Shown one piece after another: positions 1-7,762 of a stretch of 10,220 bases of DNA; positions within the stretch are counted from its first letter, which is position 1; every line of letters starts with the position of its first letter. Source of the DNA: an uncultured Clostridia bacterium (GTDB lineage: Bacteria > Bacillota > Clostridia > Oscillospirales > QAKW01); the NCBI GenBank assembly GCA_944387905.1, contig CALXGU010000042.1, positions 1-10,220 on the forward strand, in the 5' to 3' direction. The position numbers and the translations under genes are program-made. The notes under the pieces are model-generated. The model was not told the origin of the DNA. It saw nothing but the letters and a program-made list of their open reading frames with translations, and did not search any database.

Positions 1-1998
1 AGCGTCAGCTTCCGTATCCGCAACTGTATCAGTTTCTGATGCGCCTGACGCATCGGCGGCTGTATTATCTGTGTTTTTATTTTCAATATCTGCAGACGGG
101 TCTGCTCCGCAAGGATTATTGGCTTTGTCCTCTGAATCTTTTAAAGCTGATACATTATTTTCAGCATGAGCCAAGTCATCAGGATCTTTGCCGTCCATAA
201 TAGCGTAGAACTCTGTTCCGCTGATTTTTTCTTTTTCAAGAAGCCTCTCTGCTATAGCTTTGACCTTATCGGCATTCTCAGATAATATTTTCTCGGCTTT
301 TTCATAAGCGCTTTCAATAATTGCCTTGACCTCATCATCTATCTGCGCCGCTATATGCTCGGAATAATCAGTTTTATTACCAAGTTCATAGCCTAAAAAT
401 ACTTCGCTTGAATCGCTGCCGTACAATACCGGTCCCAGCTTGTCGCTCATTCCGTATCTTGTTACCATTGCCCTTGCAATACTTGTTGCACGCTGGATAT
501 CATTAGAGGCGCCTGTTGATATATCATCGAGATTCAGCTTTTCACTGACACGCCCGCCAAGTAAAGATATGATCTCCTCGAACATCATATTCTTTGTAGA
601 ATAAGACAGATCTTCTTTCGGCAGACTCATTGTATATCCGCCTGCCATACCGCGCGGAATGATTGAAATTTCCCTGACCTCATCAGCCGTAGGCAGAAAT
701 TTACTTACCACCGCATGTCCTGCCTCGTGATATGCTGTCAGTCTGCGTTCTTTTTCTATTATCTTGCGCGATTTCTTTTCAGGTCCTGCTATTACCTTCA
801 TTACGGAATCCTGTATATCCTGATCTGAAATGCTGCTTTTGTTTCTGCGGGCAGCAAGCAGCGCTGCCTCATTAAGCAGATTTTCTATATCAGCACCTGT
901 GAAACCAACGGTACTTTTGGCTATATCATGGAAGTCAACATCAGGATCAAATGTCTTTCCGCGGGCATGGACCTTGAGTATTTCCTCGCGCCCGTTCTGA
1001 TCCGGCTTACCGATATATATCTGTCTGTCAAAACGACCGGCACGCATCAATGCGGGATCCAGTGTATCTACACGGTTGGTAGCAGCCATTACTATTATTC
1101 CGGAATGAGTACCGAAACCATCCATTTCTACAAGCAGCTGATTTAAAGTATGCTCGCGTTCATCATGACCGCCGCCTATACCGGCACCGCGGTGACGTCC
1201 GACTGCATCGATTTCATCTATAAACACTATACACGGGCTGTTCTTTTTGGCCTGATCAAAAAGATCACGCACACGCGATGCGCCTACACCGACATACAGC
1301 TCTACAAAATCCGAGCCGGAAATTGAGAAAAACGGTACCTTTGCCTCGCCGGCAGTGGCTTTTGCTATAAGCGTCTTACCTGTTCCAGGAGGGCCGACCA
1401 GCAAAACGCCCTTGGGAATACGTGCGCCTAATTCAAGGTATTTTCTCGGAGACTTCAGAAAATCAACTATTTCCTCAAGCTCAGCCTTCTCCTCGTCTGC
1501 GCCCGCAACATCCGCAAATGTTTTATGATCTTTCTCATCCGAGCCCATCTTTACTCTGGCTTTGCCGAATCCGCCCCCGGCCTTGCCGTTCATCTGTTTT
1601 GTTGTGTACCACCAGAAAAATATCAAAGCTCCGAATATCAGCAGATATGGTATAAAAGATGCCCACCACGGAAGCGTAAAGCCCTCTTTGAAGTTATAAT
1701 AGGTTATAATTCCGGCTTCCTGCTGTGGAATCACATATTTTTCTATAATCGTAGACTGAAACAGCTGAAACGATACGATAGAATGCGTTACTACAGTGCC
1801 GTCCTTAAGCAGACACGACACTTCCGTTCCCACCATCTCAAATTCTTCGACCTGTTCATTTTTAAACAGGTCTACAAGTTCGCCGTATGAAATCGGTTTC
1901 GGCTTGCTTCTGTTTGAAGCGGCAAAGAAAATCCCGATTATTATAAACATTAAAATTGCAAGATATAAAAAACTGCCTATACTCTTTCTGTTTTTCAA
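1..1998 (-). CDS. ftsH: ATP-dependent zinc metalloprotease FtsH (C-terminal end missing)
   Basis: FtsH is a membrane-anchored hexameric AAA+ protease that unfolds and degrades membrane and short-lived cytosolic proteins. The window holds residues 1-666 with no stop codon. Seen: transmembrane segment about 9-26, an extracytoplasmic domain about 27-108, a second membrane segment about 110-130, Walker A GPPGTGKT 201-208, pore loop YVGVG about 236-240 (Tyr where many homologues have Phe), Walker B IVFIDEID 257-264, the second region of homology around 307-326, zinc motif HEAGH 424-428 and the likely third ligand D500 in TGASNDI. The conserved part ends near 606; an acidic Ala/Asp/Glu/Ser/Thr-rich tail follows and leaves the window. 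The start is a TTG placed by GGAG six bases upstream (2005-2008). The nearest ATG, at 2003, is out of frame and meets TGA after two codons; the next in-frame Met would cut the first membrane segment. It is the last gene seen of the gdpP unit, 34 nt after hpt. The identification is secure; the start is less so. Confidence 0.96.
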   Translation of the reverse strand, partial: MKNRKSIGSFLYLAILMFIIIGIFFAASNRSKPKPISYGELVDLFKNEQVEEFEMVGTEVSCLLKDGTVVTHSIVSFQLFQSTIIEKYVIPQQEAGIITYYNFKEGFTLPWWASFIPYLLIFGALIFFWWYTTKQMNGKAGGGFGKARVKMGSDEKDHKTFADVAGADEEKAELEEIVDFLKSPRKYLELGARIPKGVLLVGPPGTGKTLIAKATAGEAKVPFFSISGSDFVELYVGVGASRVRDLFDQAKKNSPCIVFIDEIDAVGRHRGAGIGGGHDEREHTLNQLLVEMDGFGTHSGIIVMAATNRVDTLDPALMRAGRFDRQIYIGKPDQNGREEILKVHARGKTFDPDVDFHDIAKSTVGFTGADIENLLNEAALLAARRNKSSISDQDIQDSVMKVIAGPEKKSRKIIEKERRLTAYHEAGHAVVSKFLPTADEVREISIIPRGMAGGYTMSLPKEDLSYSTKNMMFEEIISLLGGRVSEKLNLDDISTGASNDIQRATSIARAMVTRYGMSDKLGPVLYGSDSSEVFLGYELGNKTDYSEHIAAQIDDEVKAIIESAYEKAEKILSENADKVKAIAERLLEKEKISGTEFYAIMDGKDPDDLAHAENNVSALKDSEDKANNPCGADPSADIENKNTDNTAADASGASETDTVADTEADA

Positions 1999-2004
1999 AA
2001 CATT

Positions 2005-2008
2005 CTCC
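2005..2008 (-). promoter_or_regulatory. Shine-Dalgarno site deciding the ftsH TTG start
   Basis: Read on the minus strand, GGAG is followed by six bases and then TTG at 1998. Another in-frame TTG about 30 nt further upstream has only AT-rich sequence before it and no purine-rich site. This supports 1998 as the start. Confidence 0.7.
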
Positions 2009-2032
2009 GTTCTCAGCCGTTTGGCCAAATAT

Positions 2033-2572
2033 TTATTTAGAATAGACTTCTTCTTTTAGAACGCCGATAAACGGCAGGTTTCTGTAATACTCGGCATAGT
2101 CCAAACCATAGCCTACAACAAACTCATCGGGGACTATAAATCCCTCATACTTGACAGGCACCTCAACCTTTCGGCGTGAAGGCTTGGACAACAGAGCGCA
2201 GACATTTACAGATTTGGGACCTCTTGATTCCAATATTTTTATGAGTTTTGATAACGTAACGCCGCTGTCCAGGATATCCTCAACTATAAGTATATCAAAC
2301 CCCGACACATCTATATCCAGATCCTTTATTATTTTTACACTTCCAGTCGTAGATGTTCCTTTTCCATAGCTTGATGCAGCCATAAAATCTATCTGAATAG
2401 GTATTGTGATCTTACGTATAAGATCAGACATAAAAACCGATGCGCCTTTCAGAACCGACAGCACAAGCAGGTTTTTTTCGGCATAATCAGATGAAATACG
2501 CGCGCCCAGTTCACTGACCTTTGCGTCAAGTTCACTCTGACTTATCAGAACCGACTTGATGTCTTCCAACAT
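2033..2572 (-). CDS. hpt: Hypoxanthine(-guanine) phosphoribosyltransferase
   Basis: This cytosolic salvage enzyme joins hypoxanthine or guanine to PRPP to give IMP or GMP. Seen in the 179-residue product: the VLKGA loop near residues 40-44, the PRPP-binding signature VEDILDSGVTL at about 87-97, and the C-terminal sequence VVGYGLDYAEYYRNLP, which is typical of bacterial HPRTs. The length matches the family. A longer reading frame opens with TTG at 2605, giving 190 residues, but that start overlaps the end of tilS and lacks a ribosome site. ATG at 2572 has GGGGGAG seven bases upstream and gives the usual family N-terminus MLEDIKSVLIS. The gene lies 19 nt after tilS and 34 nt before ftsH, the classic tilS-hpt-ftsH order of Bacillota. 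Whether it prefers hypoxanthine over guanine cannot be read from sequence alone. Confidence 0.95.
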   Translation of the reverse strand: MLEDIKSVLISQSELDAKVSELGARISSDYAEKNLLVLSVLKGASVFMSDLIRKITIPIQIDFMAASSYGKGTSTTGSVKIIKDLDIDVSGFDILIVEDILDSGVTLSKLIKILESRGPKSVNVCALLSKPSRRKVEVPVKYEGFIVPDEFVVGYGLDYAEYYRNLPFIGVLKEEVYSK

Positions 2573-2579
2573 ATATATT

Positions 2580-2586
2580 CTCCCCC
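2580..2586 (-). promoter_or_regulatory. Strong Shine-Dalgarno site deciding the hpt start
   Basis: Minus-strand GGGGGAG lies seven bases before ATG at 2572. It falls inside the longer open frame that starts with TTG at 2605, so it argues that the first 11 codons of that longer frame are not translated as part of Hpt. Confidence 0.85.
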
Positions 2587-2591
2587 GATAA

Positions 2592-3893
2592 TCAAATAAT
2601 TTCAATACAAATTATTTTTTTACTGCTTTTATCTGCGGCAAAGCGCCTGTCGGCGCCGTAATCCTGCACAAACACGACGTTTCCGTCCTCATCTCGTATA
2701 ACAAGCATTTCCAAGCGTTTGGACGGTAAGACCTTATCTGTTTTAAGCAATTTTTTCAGATGAGATGTCGTATTCCTTTTGCAGGGATAGAACCTGTCGC
2801 CATCATTACAAAAGCCGCAATACAAATTATTACTAATTTTATCACAATCAACATATGCATTTGTTAATTGATTGTAAATTTCTTTTACATTATTGATTAA
2901 AATTACGCGGTCGCCGATACGGTTTTCTCCGATTTTCAACTTAACGTCGGACCGGTCTTTTTCTGACAGTTTCAGAAACTTAAGCGTACCCTGTTCATTT
3001 ACAGCAAAAATATCGGCGCGGATCTGTTCTTTACCTTTACTCTTACACAAAAGAGATTTTACTGCATAGAAATGCGTGCTGTCAAGAATTATATCAAATT
3101 CTTTTTCAAGTTTTTTTGTTATTACACGCCAAAGCAGCGGATCCGGCAAATTTTTGAGTTTGTTCACGTCATTGGTATCTGCTGCTTCAGCAGCACTGTC
3201 AAGGACTTCGCTGTCAGCTCTTAGATTCGTTATCGCTCGCGACACAGTACGATATGGATTGATTTCCGCTCTTTCACTTAAACGCGGCAATATATCCAGC
3301 CTTATAAAATTTCTCAGATAAGATGTGTCAAAATTGCTGCTGTCAGTTTTATAATCAAGTCCGGCAGCTTTGAGATGATCCAGTATTTCCTGTCTGGTCA
3401 CATCAAGCATCGGTCTTATTATACCCTTTCGTGTGACGGGAATACCCTGAAGTCCTCTTGTTCCGCTGCCGCGCAGCAGATTGATGAAAAATGTCTCAAC
3501 ATTATCGTTGAGCGTATGAGCAGTTGCAATAACGGCATTTTTATTTTCTGTCAAAGATTCAAAAAATGAGTATCTTGCGCGTCTTGCGGCATCCTCAAGA
3601 CTGTCTTTCTCACAAAGCTTTTTCACATCTGCGCTTGATGTATGAACCGTTATACCGTAAATTTTGCAGTGCTGCAAAACAAACTGCTCATCTGCGTCTG
3701 ATTCACTGCCACGAAGATTATGGTTGAAATGCGCACACTCAAGCGTAAACTTCAGCTCCTCGCGCAAATGATACAAAACATCCAGCAGACATATCGAATC
3801 CGCCCCGCCGGATACTGCGGCTATAACCGTCATTTGCGGAGTTATCATCTTATTTTTTATTATATATTCTTTAACTTTATCGTAAATCATCAC
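2592..3893 (-). CDS. tilS: tRNA(Ile)-lysidine synthase
   Basis: TilS uses ATP and lysine to turn the wobble cytidine of the CAU-anticodon tRNA(Ile) into lysidine, so that it reads AUA; the activity is essential in most bacteria. Seen: PP-loop SGGADS at 28-33, HFNHNLRG at 55-62, ATAHTLNDNVET at 123-134, RGSGTRGLQGI at about 141-151 and IIRPMLDV at 158-165. The C-terminal TilS domain is present (GDRFYP near 385, SHLKKLL near 397, RRFAAD near 426), so the 433-residue protein looks complete. AUA codons are common in the neighbouring genes, which fits a need for this enzyme. Translation starts at GTG 3893, overlapping the dnaB stop in a GTGA junction, or at the ATG directly after it (3890). I see no good Shine-Dalgarno site, so translational coupling to dnaB is likely. 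Confidence 0.95.
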   Translation of the reverse strand: MMIYDKVKEYIIKNKMITPQMTVIAAVSGGADSICLLDVLYHLREELKFTLECAHFNHNLRGSESDADEQFVLQHCKIYGITVHTSSADVKKLCEKDSLEDAARRARYSFFESLTENKNAVIATAHTLNDNVETFFINLLRGSGTRGLQGIPVTRKGIIRPMLDVTRQEILDHLKAAGLDYKTDSSNFDTSYLRNFIRLDILPRLSERAEINPYRTVSRAITNLRADSEVLDSAAEAADTNDVNKLKNLPDPLLWRVITKKLEKEFDIILDSTHFYAVKSLLCKSKGKEQIRADIFAVNEQGTLKFLKLSEKDRSDVKLKIGENRIGDRVILINNVKEIYNQLTNAYVDCDKISNNLYCGFCNDGDRFYPCKRNTTSHLKKLLKTDKVLPSKRLEMLVIRDEDGNVVFVQDYGADRRFAADKSSKKIICIEII

Positions 3894-5209
3894 ATTTTAG
3901 ATATGTTTGTAAAGCGGGTTATATTGGGATTCCATGCAAGGTCCACAGATCCTGTGGGTCCATGTCTGTTTTTAGCTATATCGCATTTTACAACACTGAT
4001 ACTGGACGGATTATCCTCATCCTCTTCCGGCTTCCATAAAAACATTATAACATCCGCGTCCTGTTCTATCGCGCCGGATTCCCGCAGATGCGAAAGCTGA
4101 GGTTTGGACTTTGTTTTCTCCGTTTCACGGTTAAGCTGAGACAGTGTTATTACCGGTACATCGAACTCTTTTGCCATTATCTTAAGCGATCTGGATATAG
4201 CTCCCACCTCGGTCGACCGGTTGTCATACCTGCCGCCGCCGGACATTAACTGTAGATAGTCTATTATTACAAGATCCAGCTTTTTCAGACGTCTGAGCTT
4301 GGCTTTCATTTGTGCGACCGTAATGCCGGCCGTATCGTCAAAGTACACGTCTGTTTTGGCGAGTATGCCTGATGCCGTAGCAAGACTTGTCCAATCCGTA
4401 TCCGACATGTCTCCGTTTCTGAATTTCATATTATCTATTCCGCTCTGCGAAGAAAGCATCCTGTTTGCCAGCTGCTCATTTGACATCTCCAGCGAAAATA
4501 CTGCTATTGTTTTGCGCGGTTTATCAAGTGCTATATTCTGAGCAATATTCAATGCAAACGAGGTCTTACCTACACCCGGACGCGCCGCTATGAGTATCAG
4601 ATCGCTTTTGCCCAGTCCGGACAGCATCTGATCTATTTCGCCGTAATGGGTCTGCAATCCGATAAATGCGTTTTTATCCATGGCAAGCTTATGTATTTTG
4701 TCATAACTCTGCAGTATCGCAGATTTGATATGTGTTAAAGTCGTATTTGTTTTGGACTGCATTATCTCATATATGCGCGTCTCTGCCATATCAAGTATTT
4801 CCGACGCGTCTGCACTCTGCTCATAACACTGTCGTGTTATCTGGTCGCAGGCGTCGATCAATCTGCGCAGGCTGTATTTTTCTATTATTATTTTTGCATA
4901 CTCACCGATATTTTTTGTACTGGGAACAAGCTGTGTCATTTCAAACAGCACACGCTTGCCCTCATTTTCATCAAATATCCCTGCCGCCTTGACAGCTTCA
5001 AGTACCGTTATAAAGTCAATACTTTTATTGTCAAGAAACATATTATATATTATCTCATATATACCTGCGTACTTTTCGACATAAAAGCACTGCGGCATGA
5101 GTTTATCGGCGATTAGATTTATACAGTTGGGATCAATAAGAACCGAGCCTATAACGCACTGTTCTGCTTCAACACTGTGCGGTACTCTTCTTATATCGGA
5201 AAGTTCCAT
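3890..5209 (-). CDS. dnaB: Replicative DNA helicase DnaB (called DnaC in Bacillus)
   Basis: This hexameric helicase unwinds DNA ahead of the replisome and binds primase through its N-terminal domain. Seen in 439 residues: the N-terminal primase-interacting domain beginning with PHSVEAEQCVIGSVL (10-24), a linker around 150-180, and a RecA-like ATPase domain with Walker A ARPGVGKTS (199-207), Walker B DLVIIDYLQLM (282-292), SQLNRETE (327-334), LRESGAIEQDADVI (345-358) and KNRHGPTG (383-390) carrying the likely arginine finger. The length is normal and there is no intein. The start ATG at 5209 has GGAAG upstream, lying within the last codons of rplI, and is one base from the rplI stop. The 3' end overlaps tilS. 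The order gdpP-rplI-dnaB is the usual Bacillota arrangement. The call is secure; the symbol depends on which nomenclature is followed. Confidence 0.97.
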   Translation of the reverse strand: MELSDIRRVPHSVEAEQCVIGSVLIDPNCINLIADKLMPQCFYVEKYAGIYEIIYNMFLDNKSIDFITVLEAVKAAGIFDENEGKRVLFEMTQLVPSTKNIGEYAKIIIEKYSLRRLIDACDQITRQCYEQSADASEILDMAETRIYEIMQSKTNTTLTHIKSAILQSYDKIHKLAMDKNAFIGLQTHYGEIDQMLSGLGKSDLILIAARPGVGKTSFALNIAQNIALDKPRKTIAVFSLEMSNEQLANRMLSSQSGIDNMKFRNGDMSDTDWTSLATASGILAKTDVYFDDTAGITVAQMKAKLRRLKKLDLVIIDYLQLMSGGGRYDNRSTEVGAISRSLKIMAKEFDVPVITLSQLNRETEKTKSKPQLSHLRESGAIEQDADVIMFLWKPEEDEDNPSSISVVKCDIAKNRHGPTGSVDLAWNPNITRFTNISKM

Positions 5210-5210
5210 A

Positions 5211-5657
5211 TCAGTCTTCCTTTACAACATTTATATTGACTTTAGCGGAAATACCTTTATACAGTTTTACAGTCACGGCATAGGTGCCGAATGTTTTTAT
5301 TACTTGTGCATCTAATTTCTTTTTATCTATATCTATGCCGGTTTTTTGTTTTATCAGCTCTGATATTTCCTTTGTTGTAACAGAGCCGAAAAGCTTGCCG
5401 CTGTCTGAACCTTTTACCTTCATTTCAAAGGTCTTGCCTTCAAGTTCTTTTGCATTTTGATTTGCGCGCTCGGTATCCATATCTATCTTGTACTGCTGCG
5501 CGCTTTTTTTACCCGAAAAATCATTCTGCAGCTGTGCGGTAGGCTCCGCCGCAAGTCCTCTTGCCATCAGATAATTCCGTCCGTAACCGTCAGAAACATT
5601 TATAATGTCGCCCTTTTTGCCCTTGCCTTTAACATCTTCCAGCAATACTACTTTCAT
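5211..5657 (-). CDS. rplI: Large ribosomal subunit protein bL9
   Basis: bL9 binds 23S rRNA near the base of the L1 stalk and has an elongated two-domain shape that affects ribosome spacing and frame maintenance. Seen in 148 residues: the N-terminal rRNA-binding domain with GKKGDIINVSDGYGRNYL (13-30), a charged helical linker about 45-75, and the C-terminal domain with GKLFGSVT (87-94) and the closing FGTYAVTVKLYKGI segment. The length is normal. The start ATG at 5657 has a near-perfect AGGAGG site at 5664-5669. That site is formed by the final Glu codons of gdpP, and the gdpP stop lies one base from this start, so the two genes are tightly packed and perhaps coupled. The gene is co-transcribed with the replicative helicase, as in Bacillus. 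Confidence 0.97.
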   Translation of the reverse strand: MKVVLLEDVKGKGKKGDIINVSDGYGRNYLMARGLAAEPTAQLQNDFSGKKSAQQYKIDMDTERANQNAKELEGKTFEMKVKGSDSGKLFGSVTTKEISELIKQKTGIDIDKKKLDAQVIKTFGTYAVTVKLYKGISAKVNINVVKED

Positions 5658-5658
5658 A

Positions 5659-7644
5659 TTATTCCTCCTCGCTTTCCGGATTGTTCAAAATATCTATCAG
5701 CATATCATATGCGGCATTTACACTTACATTTTTCAGCTGAGCTCCTGCCGCGCCGCGGTGACCTCCGCCGCCCAGTCTCTCCATATCGCGCTGCACATTT
5801 CCATGCTGATCGCTTCGCGCGGATATATGAGTATCCGGACCCTCTGGGTATATCACATATGCGCTTTCTATATTATTAAGATTCAGCATTTCATCTGCGG
5901 CCTTTGCCGCTATCAGCTTTATACCGTTGAACGGCGCGTCCTTCCAGACAGATACCGCATATTTTTCATTTATAACCTGAGCGTCGGCTATTATATCTAT
6001 TTGTTTTTTATAGCTTTCGATATCGCTTTTGAAAAATTCCTTTACCTCCGCCGTATCTGCGCCCTGCTTTTTAAGATACGCGGCGGCTTCGAATGTGCGT
6101 GCACCCGTACGTTCCGTAAAAGTTTTTGTATCAAGAAATATGCCTGACATAAGAGCATTGGCCTCTCGCCGGTTCAAACGAAGATGAGGTATGCTCTCAC
6201 ACAGCTCGCTGACCATCTCACAGCAAGACGAAGCGTTCGGCTCATGGAAGTTGATAACAGCACCCTCTATTGCGTTCTGTACGGTTTTTCTGTGATGATC
6301 TATTACCACCACACGTTTAAACTCGGAATACAGTTTTTCGCTTTCTATATATTCGATATTATGTGTATCCGTTATTATCAGCAGTGAATTATCCGTAACA
6401 AGACGCTGAGCCTGCGCAGCGTCAACAAATATATTTTCATACTCAGGCAGCCGCATAAACTCTGCGTACATGGTTTTTGACAGATTTTCATGCGGATTAT
6501 ACAGGATATACGGCTGTTTGCCGAAACTCTGCACACACTTGGCTATTCCTATTGCAGATCCGACACAGTCCAGATCTGCAAATTTATGTCCCATTATCAA
6601 TACATTTTCCGAGTTCTGAACATGCGCCATCAGCGCTTCGGCAATAATACGAACTTTTACTCTTTTACGTTTTTGCGCGCCGTCACTATTACCGCCGTAA
6701 AACGTATACTTATCTCCGTTCAATATTACCGCCTGGTCTCCGCCGCGGGACAGCGCGACATCAAGCGCTGTACGGGCTGACGATTCGATATCTCGTATGG
6801 AATCCGTTCCGCAGCCCACTCCTATAGACAGTGTCGCGTGAAATCCTTCGACCGAAATTTCTCTTACATCCGTCAAGAGCTTGAACTTATTTTTTTCAAG
6901 TGTCTGAAGATATTTCTGCTCAAATAAAACGAGATATTTATCTGAATGCAGTTTTTGAAGTATACCGTCTATGGATTTGATAAACGCACGTACTTTGACG
7001 TCTACACGCGTCACGAATGTTGATTTTTGAAACTCAGTTACCGATGAAGGGAGTTCATCATAGCTGTCCACCAGTATATACGCCATACAAAGCCGGCCGG
7101 AGCGCAGACGCACAAGTTCATTTCTGCTATCGGTTATGTCTATCCAGTATACACAGTAAAAATCGTCTTTTGCGCCGCCGCCCTGACGCATTATAAAAAT
7201 GCTGTAGTGTCTGCCCAAAAATGTTATATCGTGTTTCTGGGATATGGTGTCGGCATCTATATTTATCTGAGGCGCTATTATATCAAAATTTTTGCCGAAT
7301 ATTTCAGGAATCTTATTTTCTTTGAGCATATCATGAAAAAGGTCATTATACCAAATAATATCCCCTTTCGAGCTCAGCAGGGTTACCGGCATCGGAAACC
7401 GCGTAAGGCTCTCTTTCGATGCCTCGTCAAGATAAAGGGTTATACTTTCTAAATAACTGTACAGATGTTCACTTAGGTTTTTCCTCGATATAAATCTATA
7501 CAGGATATACGCCGCCGACGCCGCGAGCTCTGCAGCGCCAAGCCAGACGTTTATAAAGAACGACGCGACCGGAAACGCTATAAGCAGTCCGAATATTATA
7601 TAATCGGGTTTATTAAATGAAGAATATAAATTTTTTTTGTTCAT
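5659..7644 (-). CDS. gdpP: Cyclic-di-AMP phosphodiesterase GdpP (membrane DHH/DHHA1 protein)
   Basis: GdpP-family enzymes hydrolyse c-di-AMP to pApA and so influence potassium and osmolyte transport and cell-wall stress responses. Seen in 661 residues: two membrane segments about 15-50, a degenerate PAS region about 80-170, a degenerate GGDEF domain about 180-310 that lacks the GGDEF signature but keeps the family's LSIGVG (272-277) and RGGDQAVI (300-307), then the DHH domain with GHKFADLDCVG (352-362), DTH (426-428), DHH (449-451) and D505, and the DHHA1 domain with SARS (608-611) and LGGGGHRGAAGAQ (624-636). All metal-binding positions expected for the DHH domain appear present, so it should be active. 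Cys360 occupies a spot that is often Ala, which I note without assigning meaning. The start ATG at 7644 has GGTGAT just upstream. This is the first gene of the long minus-strand unit, driven by the promoter at 7736-7764. Confidence 0.96.
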   Translation of the reverse strand: MNKKNLYSSFNKPDYIIFGLLIAFPVASFFINVWLGAAELAASAAYILYRFISRKNLSEHLYSYLESITLYLDEASKESLTRFPMPVTLLSSKGDIIWYNDLFHDMLKENKIPEIFGKNFDIIAPQINIDADTISQKHDITFLGRHYSIFIMRQGGGAKDDFYCVYWIDITDSRNELVRLRSGRLCMAYILVDSYDELPSSVTEFQKSTFVTRVDVKVRAFIKSIDGILQKLHSDKYLVLFEQKYLQTLEKNKFKLLTDVREISVEGFHATLSIGVGCGTDSIRDIESSARTALDVALSRGGDQAVILNGDKYTFYGGNSDGAQKRKRVKVRIIAEALMAHVQNSENVLIMGHKFADLDCVGSAIGIAKCVQSFGKQPYILYNPHENLSKTMYAEFMRLPEYENIFVDAAQAQRLVTDNSLLIITDTHNIEYIESEKLYSEFKRVVVIDHHRKTVQNAIEGAVINFHEPNASSCCEMVSELCESIPHLRLNRREANALMSGIFLDTKTFTERTGARTFEAAAYLKKQGADTAEVKEFFKSDIESYKKQIDIIADAQVINEKYAVSVWKDAPFNGIKLIAAKAADEMLNLNNIESAYVIYPEGPDTHISARSDQHGNVQRDMERLGGGGHRGAAGAQLKNVSVNAAYDMLIDILNNPESEEE

Positions 7645-7659
7645 ATCATCACCGTCAAA

Positions 7660-7685
7660 CCGCCATGCAAATACGCATTATGCGG
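7660..7685 (-). promoter_or_regulatory. Possible two-part hairpin in the gdpP leader
   Basis: On the minus-strand RNA, CCGC pairs with GCGG and, nested inside, AUGC pairs with GCAU around a GUAUUU loop; an AUA/G internal loop separates the two halves. It lies in the roughly 85-nt leader between the predicted start of transcription and the gdpP ATG, ending about 15 nt before that codon and not covering the Shine-Dalgarno site. It matches no riboswitch class that I recognise. A hairpin this short could arise by chance. Confidence 0.3.
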
Positions 7686-7713
7686 CAGAAAATCAACGCT
7701 AAAATGTAATTTT

Positions 7714-7762
7714 AAATAAAAAGACCTTATCATACATTATAATACAAATATATGATAAAGTC
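7714..7762 (-). terminator. Intrinsic terminator after rpiB
   Basis: Read on the minus strand, GACTTTATCATATATT (7762-7747), an 8-nt loop (7746-7739) and AATGTATGATAAGGTC (7738-7723) form a 16-bp stem, followed by TTTTTATTT (7722-7714). The two departures from a perfect palindrome are G-U wobbles in minus-strand RNA but A-C mismatches in plus-strand RNA, and only the minus strand has a trailing T-tract. The hairpin starts 30 nt after the rpiB stop. The stem is AT-rich, so termination may be partial. It shares bases with the gdpP promoter. Confidence 0.7.

Noticed and set aside
1525..2059. Overlapping plus-strand frames opposite the ftsH 5' region
   Set aside because: They lie antisense to the FtsH membrane and ATPase coding region, carry no domain signature and lack promoters or ribosome sites.
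5605..6147. A 180-codon plus-strand open frame antisense to gdpP
   Set aside because: It has no recognisable domain, no convincing ribosome site, and lies wholly opposite a well-supported gdpP. Its composition is what the reverse complement of a coding strand would give.
5844..6710. GGDEF-like region of GdpP as an active diguanylate cyclase
   Set aside because: The GGDEF signature is absent; the RGGDQ segment is the usual degenerate form in GdpP proteins.
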